64,000 bases of DNA from CAVRAZ01 sp963719135 (GCA_963719135.1 CAVRAZ010000001.1:496001-560000), one strand, 5' to 3'. Positions 47,385-57,608 are shown, counted from the stretch's first letter. Notes: generated by a model not told the origin, from the sequence alone. Made by a program: numbers and translations.

Positions 47385-48055
47385 TGGCAATGCGCATCAT
47401 CCTCATCGACGACCATACGCTGTTCCGCGTGGGCCTGGAAGGTCTGCTCGCCCACCGCGGCATCGAAGTCGTCGCGTCGGTCAGTGACGGCCGCGAGGGC
47501 CTGGAAAAAGCCGCTGAACTGAGTCCCGACATCGTGCTGCTCGACATGCGCATGCCCGACATCGACGGCATCGGCGTGCTCAAGCGTCTGCGCGAGACCG
47601 GCTTCAGTCACCCCATCGTCATGCTGACCACGAGCAGCGAGGAGCGCGACCTGGTTGAGGCGCTGCGCAACGGTGCGCAGGGTTATCTGCTGAAGGACAT
47701 GGAGCCGGACGAACTGGTGCTGGCGCTGCGCGACATCGTCAAGGGCAAGACCGTGGTCGCGCCGGACCTGGCGCCGGTGCTGGCCAAGGTCGTGCAGGGC
47801 GACGGCAGCCTGGCCGCCCAGTCGACGCCGTTCCACGAGCTGACGCCGCGCGAAAGCGAGATTCTCGGGCTGTTGGCGGAAGGCCAGAGCAACAAGGTCA
47901 TAGCCCGCAACCTCGGCATCTCCGACGGCACGGTCAAGCTGCACGTCAAGGCGATTCTGCGCAAGCTCGGCGTGCACTCGCGGGTGGAGGCCGCGGTCAT
48001 CGCCGTCGAACAGGGCATGCGCTCCGAACGCGACCTCGACGTGCGCCAGGAATAG
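47384..48055 (+). CDS. NarL/FixJ-family response regulator
   Basis: 223 residues. Receiver domain with the acidic pocket D9-D10, phosphoacceptor D54 (VLLDMRMPD) and a conserved Lys in LLKDMEP. The C-terminal LuxR-type helix-turn-helix begins LTPRESEILGLLAEG. It is the partner of the upstream kinase. Sulfur-related targets are likely by context (rhodaneses downstream, DsrR-like upstream) but not shown. Confidence 0.93.
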   Translation: MAMRIILIDDHTLFRVGLEGLLAHRGIEVVASVSDGREGLEKAAELSPDIVLLDMRMPDIDGIGVLKRLRETGFSHPIVMLTTSSEERDLVEALRNGAQGYLLKDMEPDELVLALRDIVKGKTVVAPDLAPVLAKVVQGDGSLAAQSTPFHELTPRESEILGLLAEGQSNKVIARNLGISDGTVKLHVKAILRKLGVHSRVEAAVIAVEQGMRSERDLDVRQE

Positions 48056-48078
48056 GCGGCCAGCCAGGGGCCACGCGG

Positions 48079-48543
48079 ATGAAATTCGACGATCTCGTCA
48101 ACGAGGCGTTGCAGCGGGTGGAGGAGCTGTTTCCCTGGGACGCCGAAACGCACCTGCGTGAAAACCCGGCGCTGCTGGTGCTGGACGTGCGCGAACCGGC
48201 GGAGTATGACGCAATGCACATCGAGGGTTCGATCAACGTGCCGCGCGGCGTGCTGGAGTCGGCCTGCGAATACGATTACGAAGACACCGTGCCGGAACTG
48301 GTCGAGGCGCGCGAGCGCGAAGTGCTGGTGGTGTGCCGTTCCGGCAAACGCAGCGTGCTGGCGGCCGACACGATGCAGCGGCTGGGTTACCTGCGGGTCG
48401 AGTCGCTGAAGACCGGTCTGCGCGGCTGGAGCGACTACGAGCTGACGCTGGTCGACCGCCGGGGCGAAGCGGTCGATGAAGACGCGGCGGCCGAGTATTT
48501 CACGCCGCTGCTGCGGCCCGAACCGCTCAGCAAGCGGCGATGA
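48079..48543 (+). CDS. Rhodanese-domain sulfurtransferase
   Basis: 154 residues, a single rhodanese domain with active-site loop CRSGKRS near residue 95. A short N-terminal helix precedes it. It starts 23 bp after the response regulator and is followed after 16 bp by the tandem-rhodanese gene. A role in supplying persulfide to TusA and Dsr is plausible. Confidence 0.88.
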   Translation: MKFDDLVNEALQRVEELFPWDAETHLRENPALLVLDVREPAEYDAMHIEGSINVPRGVLESACEYDYEDTVPELVEAREREVLVVCRSGKRSVLAADTMQRLGYLRVESLKTGLRGWSDYELTLVDRRGEAVDEDAAAEYFTPLLRPEPLSKRR

Positions 48544-48559
48544 TGTCGCGGTGACGGCG

Positions 48560-49411
48560 ATGGCGTTCACCACCCTGGTCTCGACCGACGACCTGGCCCG
48601 GTATCTGGACGATCCGCACTGGCGCGTCGTCGATTGCCGCTTCGACCTGGCGCGTCCGGACGCCGGTGAAGCGGACTATTGCGCCGGCCACCTGCCCGGC
48701 GCGCTCTACGCGCATCTGGACCGCGACCTGTCCGGGCCGATCACGCCCGCCAGCGGGCGTCATCCACTGCCCGATCCTGCGCGCCTCGCGGCGACCTTCG
48801 CGGCCTGGGGCATCGGACCCGATACGCAGGTCGTCGGTTACGACGCGCAGGCCAATGCCATCGCCGCGCGGCTCTGGTGGCTGCTGCGCTGGCTGGGTCA
48901 TACGGCGGTCGCCGTGCTCGACGGCGGGCTGCAACAATGGCGTGCGGAAGACCGGCCGCTGGACGACGGCGTTGCGCAGATCGAACCGGCCCGCTTTTCG
49001 GGCGGCCCGGAACCAGGCTTCGTGATCGACACCGAAACGCTGGAGGCGCGCGTGGCGCGGCGTGGCGGGCTGCTCATCGACGTGCGCGCGCCGGAACGCT
49101 TTCGCGGCGCGGTCGAACCGCTGGACACTCGAGCCGGCCACATACCCGGCGCGGTGAATCTGCCGTACGCGAAGAACCTGGACGCGAGCGACCGCTATCT
49201 GTCGCCGGCCGAACTGAAGACGGTCTACGAACCGCTCGTCGGCGATACGCCGCCGGACGCCTGCGCGCTGATGTGCGGCTCCGGCGTCACCGCCTGCCAC
49301 AGCCTGCTGGCCCTGGAAATCGCCGGCCTGCGCGGCGCGAAACTCTACGCGGGCTCGTGGAGCGAATGGATCCGCGATCCGGCGCACCCGATCGCATCGG
49401 GAGATGCGTGA
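48560..49411 (+). CDS. SseA-type tandem-rhodanese sulfurtransferase
   Basis: 283 residues from the ATG at 48560; a GTG at 48551 is also in frame. Two rhodanese domains; only the second has the active cysteine, in CGSGVTAC near residue 239, the loop typical of mercaptopyruvate/thiosulfate sulfurtransferases. The first domain lacks the cysteine. Its stop codon lies within an inverted-repeat element. Confidence 0.9.
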   Translation: MAFTTLVSTDDLARYLDDPHWRVVDCRFDLARPDAGEADYCAGHLPGALYAHLDRDLSGPITPASGRHPLPDPARLAATFAAWGIGPDTQVVGYDAQANAIAARLWWLLRWLGHTAVAVLDGGLQQWRAEDRPLDDGVAQIEPARFSGGPEPGFVIDTETLEARVARRGGLLIDVRAPERFRGAVEPLDTRAGHIPGAVNLPYAKNLDASDRYLSPAELKTVYEPLVGDTPPDACALMCGSGVTACHSLLALEIAGLRGAKLYAGSWSEWIRDPAHPIASGDA

Positions 49412-49580
49412 AACAGGGAGACAGTGCTGTGATTTCCGTTTATTGAGACTTGTAGATATGCGTGACAGACGCTCGGCTTTTGTCGTCATTCCGGCGCAGG
49501 CCGGAATGACGGTCAAACTTGTCAACGATTTATGCAAGCCTCAATAGTGGAAAGCAGCACAAGGTCTCCCTGTTTCACGC
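49406..49580. repeat. MITE-like element with a REP core
   Basis: Perfect 17-bp ends GCGTGAAACAGGGAGAC (49406-49422) and its complement (49564-49580), with weaker pairing extending to 49446 and from 49541. Inside is a REP hairpin (GTCATTCCGGCGCAGGCCGGAATGAC, 49484-49509). The element fills the gap between the sulfurtransferase and DUF169 genes and covers the sulfurtransferase stop codon. Confidence 0.75.
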
Positions 49581-49619
49581 GCACTTCACCTATTTCGAAC
49601 AACCGAGGAAAACCAGTCA

Positions 49620-50360
49620 ATGGCAAACGTGAATTACAAGGCTCTCACCGAAGAACTCGTCGGGCTCCTCGGTCTTCAGAACGCGCCGCTGGCGATCGGC
49701 TTTGCGCAGGAACCGCCGGCCGGCATTCCGGCTTACGACACCCCGATGCCCACGCCCACCGCCGACGGCCGCACCGGCCGCGTACCGGCCGGTTGCGTGT
49801 TCTGGATGAAAGCGCAGGACCGCACCTTTACGACCGCCGCCGAAGACCACGGCAATTGCAGCGTCGGTTGCGTCACCCACGGCCTGAAGACACTGGAGGA
49901 CGTTGCCGGCAACGCCGACGTCGCCTGCCTGGTGGACGCCGGCTGGGTGACGCCGGAGATGTTTCCGCAGATCCCGGTGGTCAAGGGTTCGCCCCGCTAC
50001 GTCACCTATGGTCCGCTGGCGGAAACGACGAGCGAACCCGACGTGGTGTTTCTGCGCATGAATGCGAAGCAGGCGATGATGCTGTCCGACGCCATTCCCG
50101 AGATCAGCTTCCAGGGCAAGCCGCAATGCCACATCATTCCCATTGCCAAAGAACAGAATAAGGTGGCGATCAGCGTCGGCTGCATGCTGAGCCGCGTGCG
50201 CACCGGCATGCCCGGTACTGAAATGACCTGCGCGATCCCCGCGCGCCAGTGCGACAGCGTTGTGGTCCGGTTGCGTGCTGCCTGCGCCGCCGACAAGGCG
50301 GTCGCCGCGTACGCGTCGGATGACTCCCGGCGGTTCGGGCAATCTCTGTCAGGCGCTTGA
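49620..50360 (+). CDS. DUF169 family protein
   Basis: 246 residues. Family features are LAIGFAQEPP near residue 23, an N-terminal cysteine cluster (GCVFW, GNCSVGCVTHG) and a late one (CMLSR, MTCAIPAR). DUF169 proteins are of unknown function and often occur near metal- or sulfur-related genes. The cysteines suggest metal or cluster binding. Confidence 0.8.
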   Translation: MANVNYKALTEELVGLLGLQNAPLAIGFAQEPPAGIPAYDTPMPTPTADGRTGRVPAGCVFWMKAQDRTFTTAAEDHGNCSVGCVTHGLKTLEDVAGNADVACLVDAGWVTPEMFPQIPVVKGSPRYVTYGPLAETTSEPDVVFLRMNAKQAMMLSDAIPEISFQGKPQCHIIPIAKEQNKVAISVGCMLSRVRTGMPGTEMTCAIPARQCDSVVVRLRAACAADKAVAAYASDDSRRFGQSLSGA

Positions 50361-50381
50361 GCGCTACGGGCGACACCGCTG

Positions 50382-53063
50382 TTACAGCAGTCGCGCGGCC
50401 ACGCGAATGCCGGGGTCGTCGGCGCTGGCGTGAACACTGAAGCCGAGCGCTCCGGCCAGCTCCAGCATGTTGCGGTTGCCTGCCAGAATCTCGCCCGACA
50501 TGGCCCTCAGGCCGCGCTGGCGCGCCGCCTCGATCAGTTCGGTCATCAGCCGCGAACCGATGCCCTTGTGCTGCCAGTGGTCCGCGACCACCAGCGCAAA
50601 CTCGCAGCTCTGTCCGTCGGGATTGGTGACATAGCGGGCGACGCCCAGTTCGGTTTCATGGCCGTCGTCGCGCTCCAGCACGGCGATCAGCGCAAGCTCG
50701 CGGTTGTAGTCGAGCTGGGTGAACCGCACCAGCATTTCCTGGGTCAGTTCGTTGAGCCCGTGCATGAAGCGGAAGTGCCTGGATTCGGCAGAAAGGTCGC
50801 GTACGAAACTCTGTTCGATCAGCGCGTCTTCCGGACGCATCGGGCGGATTTTGAGGTTCGTGCCGTCCGCCAGTTGCCACACCGTGACCAGATGATTCGG
50901 ATAGGGATGAATCGCCAGGTGGCTGTAACGCTCCAGCGACGGTGACGGGCGCTCGACCACGATACGCGCGTCCAGCGCCATGACGCCGCTCTCGCTGGCG
51001 ACGATGGGGTTGATGTCCAGCGAGCGGATTTCCGGCAGTTCGCAGACCATCTCGGAAACGCGGCGCAGCACCTGGACCAGATCGTCCATGTTCACCGCCG
51101 GCATGTCGCGGAACGCGCCCAGCAGATGAGCGACCTGCGTCTGCGCGATCATCGACTCCGCGAGAAAGCGGTTGAGCGGCGGCAGCGCGACGGCTCGGTC
51201 GCGCAGCACGTCCACCTGCACGCCGCCGGCGCCGAAGACGATGGCCATGCCCAACACCGGGTCGCGGTTCGCGCCGATCAGCAGTTCGCGTCCGTGCGCC
51301 GGCTTGTACATGGGCTCGATGGTGACGCCTGCGATCCGCGCCTCGGGATGCTTGCCGTGCACCGCCTCGATCAGCTCGTTGTACGCGCCGCGAACGGCGT
51401 GTGCGCTGCCCAGGTTCAGCCGGACGCCGCCGACCTCCGACTTGTGGCTGATGTCGGGCGAATCGATCTTCATCGCCACCGGAAAACCCACGGATTCGGC
51501 GGCGACCAGCGCTTCGTTGGCCGAATGGCATTCGACGCTTTGCGTGACCGGTATCGCGAACGCGTGCAGCAGCGCCTTGGATTCCGCGGTGCTCAGCGTC
51601 GTGCGCTTTTCCGCGAGCACGTTTTCGACGATCAGGCGCGCGCCCTCGACGTCGGGGTCGCTGTGTCTGCCGAGGGGGCCGGGCACCTGCAACAGCAATT
51701 GCTGGTTGCGGTAGTAGCAGGCCAGATCAGCGAAAGCCTCGACCGACGACTCGGGGCTGGCAAACGCAGGCAGGTGGTGTTGCGCAAACAGGCGGTTCGC
51801 GGCGGCGACCTGCGCTGCGCCCATCCAGCAGGCCAGCACGGGTTTGCGGTGGGCGTCCTGGGCGTCGACGGTCGCCTGCGCGCACCCGGTGGCATCGGTC
51901 ATGGCCTGCGGCGAAAGCATGGCCAGTACGCCGTCCACGCCCGGATCGTCGAGACAGGCGGCGACGGCATCCCGATACCGCTGCGGCGGCGCGTCGCCGA
52001 GCAGATCGATCGGGTTGGCGTGCGACCACTGCGGCGGCAGACATTGATCGAGACGGGTTCGCGCCTCCGGCGACAGCGACGCGAGAACCACGCCCAGGTC
52101 GACGGCGCGGTCGGTGGCCATGACACCCAGGCCGCCGCCGTTGGTGACGATGGCGAGGCGGTTGCCGGCGACCCGGTTGCGGGTGGCCAGCAACTGGGCC
52201 GCGGCAAACAGTTGTTCGATGGTCCGGGCGCGGACCGCGCCGGCGCGCTGCAGTGCGGCGTCGAACACGTCGTCGGCGCCGACCAGCGCGCCGCTATGCG
52301 TCAGCGCGGCGCGCACGCCTTCGCGGTGCCGGCCCGCCTTGATGACGATCACCGGCTTCATGCGCGCCGCGACGCGCAGGCCGCTCAAGAAGCCGCGCGC
52401 AGCGCGCACACCTTCCACGTACAACAGAATGCTGCTCGTCTCCGGGTCCTGCGCGAGGTAATCGAGCACGTCGCCGAAATCGATGTCCGCGGCGTTGCCC
52501 AGCGAGACGATGGCCGAGAAGCCGATGTCGCGGGCGACGGCCCAGTCGAGTATGGCCGTGCACAGCGCGCCGGACTGGGACACGAGGGCGAGCTGTCCCG
52601 GCCGGGCGGTGTTCTTGCTGAAGGTGGCGTTCATGCCGGTCTTCGGACGCATCAGCCCGAGGCAGTTGGGCCCCAGCAGGTGCAGGCGATACTGGCGCGC
52701 GGCTTCCAGCATGGCGTCTTCCAGGGCCACGCCCTGGCCGCCGCCGTCGCCGAAACCGGCGGAGATGACGATGGCCGCCTGCACGCCCCGTTTGCCGCAG
52801 GCATGAACGATGTCCGGCACGGTCGTCGCCGGCGTGGCGATGACGGCGAGATCGACCGCGTCGTGGACCTGGGCCAGAGACGCATAACAGGGCTGATCGA
52901 ACAGGCGCTCGTATTTCGGATTGATGGCGTGAATCGGACCGGTGAAACCGCCCGTGCGCAGGTTGTCGAAAACCCGCCCGCCGACGGCGTCGGGCCGCTC
53001 GCTGGCACCGAAGACGGCAATGGACGCCGGCGAAAAGAGGCGGTCGAGGTAGTGCGCGCTCAT
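50382..53063 (-). CDS. Acyl-CoA synthetase / GNAT protein acetyltransferase (Pat-like)
   Basis: 893 residues. Order: CoA-binding and succinyl-CoA-ligase-like domains of ADP-forming acetate-CoA ligases (about 1-460), an ATP-grasp domain (about 480-700, with SHKSEVGGV near residue 530), and a C-terminal GNAT acetyltransferase domain (about 730-890). This is the layout of Pat/YfiQ lysine acetyltransferases, which modify metabolic enzymes such as acetyl-CoA synthetase. The GNAT acceptor site is intact (HWQHKGIGSRLM). Confidence 0.9.
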   Translation of the reverse strand: MSAHYLDRLFSPASIAVFGASERPDAVGGRVFDNLRTGGFTGPIHAINPKYERLFDQPCYASLAQVHDAVDLAVIATPATTVPDIVHACGKRGVQAAIVISAGFGDGGGQGVALEDAMLEAARQYRLHLLGPNCLGLMRPKTGMNATFSKNTARPGQLALVSQSGALCTAILDWAVARDIGFSAIVSLGNAADIDFGDVLDYLAQDPETSSILLYVEGVRAARGFLSGLRVAARMKPVIVIKAGRHREGVRAALTHSGALVGADDVFDAALQRAGAVRARTIEQLFAAAQLLATRNRVAGNRLAIVTNGGGLGVMATDRAVDLGVVLASLSPEARTRLDQCLPPQWSHANPIDLLGDAPPQRYRDAVAACLDDPGVDGVLAMLSPQAMTDATGCAQATVDAQDAHRKPVLACWMGAAQVAAANRLFAQHHLPAFASPESSVEAFADLACYYRNQQLLLQVPGPLGRHSDPDVEGARLIVENVLAEKRTTLSTAESKALLHAFAIPVTQSVECHSANEALVAAESVGFPVAMKIDSPDISHKSEVGGVRLNLGSAHAVRGAYNELIEAVHGKHPEARIAGVTIEPMYKPAHGRELLIGANRDPVLGMAIVFGAGGVQVDVLRDRAVALPPLNRFLAESMIAQTQVAHLLGAFRDMPAVNMDDLVQVLRRVSEMVCELPEIRSLDINPIVASESGVMALDARIVVERPSPSLERYSHLAIHPYPNHLVTVWQLADGTNLKIRPMRPEDALIEQSFVRDLSAESRHFRFMHGLNELTQEMLVRFTQLDYNRELALIAVLERDDGHETELGVARYVTNPDGQSCEFALVVADHWQHKGIGSRLMTELIEAARQRGLRAMSGEILAGNRNMLELAGALGFSVHASADDPGIRVAARLL

Positions 53064-53097
53064 GGATTCAACGGGTCAGAGTTCCTGAAATCGCGGG

Positions 53098-53295
53098 TCA
53101 GCGAAGCAGCTTGCGCAGGCCGCGGAACACCAGGTACAGGCCGACGCCCATCAGACCGATCCCGGGCGACAACGTGACCTCACGGATTTGAAGGCCGGTA
53201 TCGCCCAGCGGCTTGGTGACGAAACCGCCGTAAACGAGCGCAAGACCGGCCAGGAACAACAGGCCGCCCAGCGCCAGTAGGGTGATCCCTTTCAT
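53098..53295 (-). CDS. Small two-helix membrane protein
   Basis: 65 residues with two hydrophobic segments (about 4-25 and 43-60) and a basic C-terminus (RGLRKLLR). I do not recognise a family. It lies 34 bp upstream of the Pat-like gene start on the same strand. Confidence 0.6.
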   Translation of the reverse strand: MKGITLLALGGLLFLAGLALVYGGFVTKPLGDTGLQIREVTLSPGIGLMGVGLYLVFRGLRKLLR

Positions 53296-53430
53296 CCCGG
53301 CAGAGTACTTGAAAACGGGTCGTCACGGGAACATGCGCGTCCCCCACCGCCGCCACGGACCGGGGACAACGCCACCCGTTCACCGGCCCCTGAGGCTGCG
53401 AATTCCGGGAAGCCTCTGATCAAATCCATG

Positions 53431-53595
53431 AACGTCATTCCCTCTATGAATCTCATTCCGTCTATGAACGTCATTGCCTCTATGCTGAACGTCATTGCCT
53501 CCCTGAACGTCATTGCCTCCCTGAACGTCATTGCCTCCCTGAACGTCATTGCCTCCCTGAACGTCATTGCCTCCCTGAACGTCATTGCCTCCCTG
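53431..53595. repeat. 18-bp tandem repeat array
   Basis: Six perfect copies of AACGTCATTGCCTCCCTG (53488-53595), preceded by three diverged units (53431, 53449 and a 21-bp unit at 53467). The array runs straight into a REP that begins with the same AACGTCATT. It is not a CRISPR: there are no unique spacers. Confidence 0.95.
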
Positions 53596-53598
53596 AAC

Positions 53599-53665
53599 GT
53601 CATTCCGGCGAAGGCCGGAATCCAGAACCTGGGAAATACTGGATTCCGGCCTTCGCCGGAATGAC
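53599..53665. repeat. REP inverted pair (best copy in the window)
   Basis: Perfect 27-bp facing arms (53599-53625 and 53639-53665) with a 13-nt loop. It lies between the tandem array and the end of the aldo/keto reductase gene. Confidence 0.92.
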
Positions 53666-53683
53666 GAACTAGTCACAGGGTCC

Positions 53684-54670
<987 letters not shown>

Positions 54671-55084
54671 ACGCACCTCCGTCCTGGACAATGACGCTCA
54701 CTGGAGCCAGGGAATATCCTGTCGGGTCAGGCCCGACAAAATCGCGCGGCCGCCAAACAAAACGATCCGACCGAAGACAACAAACTCGCAAAGGGAGACA
54801 GTGTGGATGTCGCGGAGTTCCGTCGTCAGGTGGGCGGCGCAACGGGTGTTTTCCCGGCGTACAAGGCAAACAGTCCCGCGGCTGCGCCCTCTTTGACGAT
54901 CCTGAAGAACAGGCATCAGCAAGGCCACTCTGCTGCCGCAGCGCGGCCCTTGACCCGCCTTTCGGTCGTTGCCGGCGGCGGTCGGTCGATGGCGACGTCC
55001 TGTTCTCCAAGACCGTCTGGAATCAAACCCCGGTGAACCCGGGACGTTGGCGCGACGCGACGGCGGTTTCGTTCTTGCGCACAG
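54671..55084. other. 414-bp intergenic stretch without a recognised gene
   Basis: Open frames exist on both strands but none matches a known protein, has a convincing ribosome site, or shows coding bias like its neighbours. It may contain a promoter for the aldo/keto reductase. I see nothing else. Confidence 0.5.
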
Positions 55085-55885
55085 TCAAAGCTTGAATACC
55101 GGGCGCGGTTCGCTGCTCTGGTAGAAAGGCAACATCTGCGGAACCAGGGCTTCCAGCTTCTGCTGGCGGTCCGCCGACGACGGGTGCGTGCTCAGAAACG
55201 CCGGCGTCTGACTGCCGCCGACCGCGCCCATTTTCTTCCAGAGGCTCACCGCCGCCCGCGGGTCATAGCCCGCCTTGGCGGCCAGTTCGATGCCGATGCG
55301 GTCGGCCTCGGATTCGGCGGTGCGGCTGTTCGGCAGCGTAATCGCCAGCGAGGCGGCAGCCGATGCCGCGGCCGTCGTCAGCTCGCTGTGTTCGGAGAGA
55401 GCGCCCGCCGCGGCCACGCCCAGGCTGGTGGCCAGCGCCACCGACATCTGTTCGGCCTGATGGTTGGCCAGCGCGTGCCCGATTTCGTGGCCCATGACCT
55501 GGGCGATCTCGTCGTCGCTCGGCTGGACCTTCTGGATCAGCCCGGTATAGATCGCCATCTTGCCGCCGGCCATGCACCAGGCGTTGACCACCTGGGGATC
55601 GTCGATCACCTTGACGCTCCATTCCCAGCGCTCGGTTTCCGGCCGCAGCTTCACGGCCTGGGCCACCAGCCGCCCGGTGATCGCCGTAATGCGCTGCTTC
55701 AGCACGGGATCGTTGTCGAGCTTGCCCTCGTCCTGAAAGGGTTTGAGCGTCTGGGCGTAGGCGGTCTTCGAGGCGGTGATCGCCTCCTGCTCGGAGACCA
55801 GCATGAGTTGACTTCTGCCGGTGGGGCTGGTTGCGCAGGCGACCACCAGCAGGCTGGCAAACATGAAAAGGCTGAGGCGTTTCAT
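55085..55885 (-). CDS. M48 family metallopeptidase, lipoprotein (LoiP/YggG-like)
   Basis: 266 residues. Lipobox VVAC near residue 17 marks it for lipid anchoring. The zinc site HEIGHA is near residue 133, with a downstream glutamate in SEADRIG near residue 192. The size and layout fit LoiP/YggG, an outer-membrane-associated protease of envelope quality control. Confidence 0.92.
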   Translation of the reverse strand: MKRLSLFMFASLLVVACATSPTGRSQLMLVSEQEAITASKTAYAQTLKPFQDEGKLDNDPVLKQRITAITGRLVAQAVKLRPETERWEWSVKVIDDPQVVNAWCMAGGKMAIYTGLIQKVQPSDDEIAQVMGHEIGHALANHQAEQMSVALATSLGVAAAGALSEHSELTTAAASAAASLAITLPNSRTAESEADRIGIELAAKAGYDPRAAVSLWKKMGAVGGSQTPAFLSTHPSSADRQQKLEALVPQMLPFYQSSEPRPVFKL

Positions 55886-55920
55886 AGTGGCTCGATAGTA
55901 TACCAGAACACTATTTGGGG

Positions 55921-56295
55921 TCAGAGTAAAAACTCCTGACCTTCTTCGTCTGAAACAGGCAGTTCATGGGCTTTCCTAGGTCCTCGTTTCCGAGGCCTTA
56001 CACGCCGGCCGGTCAAAGCCTCCACCTGCCGTTTGAACTGGTCAGACCCAAGCGCCAAACCCTTGTTCGTCGACTCGCGAATAGTCGCCAGCACGTCGGG
56101 TTCCAGATACGCCTTGAACGCGGCCTTGTACAACACGAGCCGCTCCGGCTCCGAACCACCCAGCCGAAGATACCGTCCTGGAACGCAGCCGATAAGCAGT
56201 CGAGTGATCGGAATCACACCGGCGATACAGTGACGATCCACCTGCTTCGACCGAGGATATCTACGATAACGTACAGACTTGATAGTGGAGTTCAC
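55921..56295 (-). pseudogene. C-terminal remnant of a REP-associated tyrosine transposase (RAYT)
   Basis: The piece from about residue 48 to 115 (YKAAFKAYLEPDVLATIRES, then ALGSDQF and GRRVRPRKRGPRK) matches the C-terminus of RAYT proteins. The N-terminal catalytic half with its HUH motif and tyrosine is missing. The stop codon lies in TTGGGGTCAGAGTAAA, a REP-like end. RAYTs move REP elements, so this is a relic of the machinery behind the repeats in this window. Confidence 0.75.
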
Positions 56296-56304
56296 GTAGT
56301 CTGC

Positions 56305-56666
56305 AAATCAGTGGTGAGATGCCGGAATCAGGCACCCCGCCAAGCTGGAGTACGCAAGACGTCTGCGACGAAATGATGGAGGGTCTCCAGTCAACCGCCC
56401 GCAGTCCATATCTCCCACGACATCCAGGCTGCGCCCATATAGGCCTCGCAAATGCTAAGCTCATCCAGCCGACCGAGGGCGGCAAGGCCTTTGCGATCGC
56501 GGACCAGGATGTCGACCTCGGGATCGCCTTCTCCAAAGCGATAGGCACGACCACCCGACAATCGAATCTCAAAAGGAATCTTGACCTGGTTGGCCACGTG
56601 CTTCTGAATCCGCCGCAGTATATGGTCATAGATCGGTGCCGATGCGGGTTCGGGGTAAAGACCCAT
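56305..56666 (-). pseudogene. N-terminal remnant of a cyclopropane-fatty-acid-synthase-like methyltransferase
   Basis: The first 75 codons (PFEIRLSGGRAYRFGEG, LDELSICEAYMG) match the N-terminal domain of CFA-synthase-like SAM methyltransferases. A one-base shift at about 56445 moves into a frame reading SLDVVGDM, the expected continuation. The catalytic domain is absent; the frame stops at about 56305, next to the RAYT relic. Confidence 0.65.
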
Positions 56667-56787
56667 ATCCTGTACTCCCTCGTCAAACCGCGTATTCGAG
56701 CCTGAAGTGCAATGCGCTTATGACACGCGCTGCTGTCCACCATTGCGCATCACCGCTGGAGCCATTACACATCCGACGCCTCAACCT

Positions 56788-56841
56788 GTAGGGGCGCCGT
56801 CCGCCGGCGCGAATCGCGGCCAGAAGGCCGCTCCCACAGCG
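56788..56841. repeat. Degenerate REP-like hairpin
   Basis: TGTAGGGGCGCCGTCCGCCGG and GGCCGCTCCCACAG resemble the GTAGGAGCGG-class REP ends, with GCGGCCAGAAGGCCGC inside. It lies in the 312-bp gap 56667-56978, which has no gene. Confidence 0.5.
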
Positions 56842-56978
56842 AGATTTTTGCAATGATTCGGTTTACTCGTAACATAACGACCGGCGACCAGTTCGATTGC
56901 CCGCCCTGTACGCCGACAGACCGACGGCGAGGGGCGGTTAAGCTCTAACTCTGTTTCAATGCACCAGCGTTCAACGCG

Positions 56979-57137
56979 CTATAGCTTGCCCAGCAGCACC
57001 AGAACGAGCACGACTACCAACACCAGCCCGAGAACACCGCTGGGGGCATAACCCCATCCCCGGCTGTGGGGCCAGGTCGGGATCACGCCGACCAGCAGTA
57101 GAACCAGAACGATCAGCAGGATTGTTCCCAGTGTCAT
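56979..57137 (-). CDS. DUF3309 small membrane protein
   Basis: 52 residues from the ATG at 57137 behind GGGAGGAAG. The pattern MTLGTILLIVLVLLLVGVIP, WPHSRGWGYAPSG, then a second helix is the DUF3309 signature. Function unknown; the family is often seen beside stress genes. Confidence 0.85.
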   Translation of the reverse strand: MTLGTILLIVLVLLLVGVIPTWPHSRGWGYAPSGVLGLVLVVVLVLVLLGKL

Positions 57138-57361
57138 TTCTTCCTCCCTTTCAGTGAGTTGTAGCGGCGCAGCGTCCGCAAACACTCTCGCAGCGCACCC
57201 ATGCCGCTTCCCGCGGCGCGCCGGCACCCGTCTTCCGATTGTTTCACCCGTTGCTGCTTCGAGGTGGCAGCGCTTGTTCAGACTACACGGCGACCCGCGT
57301 TGCTCTGGGAAGTCATCGCCGTCTCCTTTTGATAAAGATTACTCGAACGAGGACTATCGTC

Positions 57362-57377
57362 TGTACGCTGCCGCACA
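57362..57377. promoter_or_regulatory. Imperfect TGTACG-N4-CGCACA palindrome
   Basis: TGTACGCTGCCGCACA, with 5-of-6 matching arms, in the gap between DUF3309 and the SYLF gene (57138-57608), which holds no gene. It shares the pattern of the sites at 57511 and 59830. Confidence 0.4.
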
Positions 57378-57510
57378 CAGAGCCCAGTTATTCTTGCCGT
57401 AGACGCGAGCGCTCCCCAGCTCACAATAACCGCAGCGGCGGTACGCGCTTGCCGCTACTCGGGGCCGGGACCCATTGCCGACCTGTTTGGCCGTGGGCCA
57501 CTGTAGTCTA

Positions 57511-57526
57511 TGTACGACACCGTACA
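57511..57526. promoter_or_regulatory. Perfect TGTACG-N4-CGTACA palindrome upstream of SYLF gene
   Basis: TGTACGACACCGTACA, perfect 6-bp arms with a 4-bp spacer, about 83 bp before the SYLF start codon. Spacing resembles Crp/Fnr half-sites (5-4-5), and two Crp/Fnr genes lie downstream. Confidence 0.5.
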
Positions 57527-57608
57527 GACCGCGCTTGGCCGTACGACTAGCATTTCGTTTTAGATCGGGTTCCGATCAATAACCACCCAACCAGAGAGGA
57601 CCATCAAC

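Noticed and set aside
53431..53595. Possible CRISPR array
   Set aside because: Units are contiguous with no unique spacers and no cas genes nearby.
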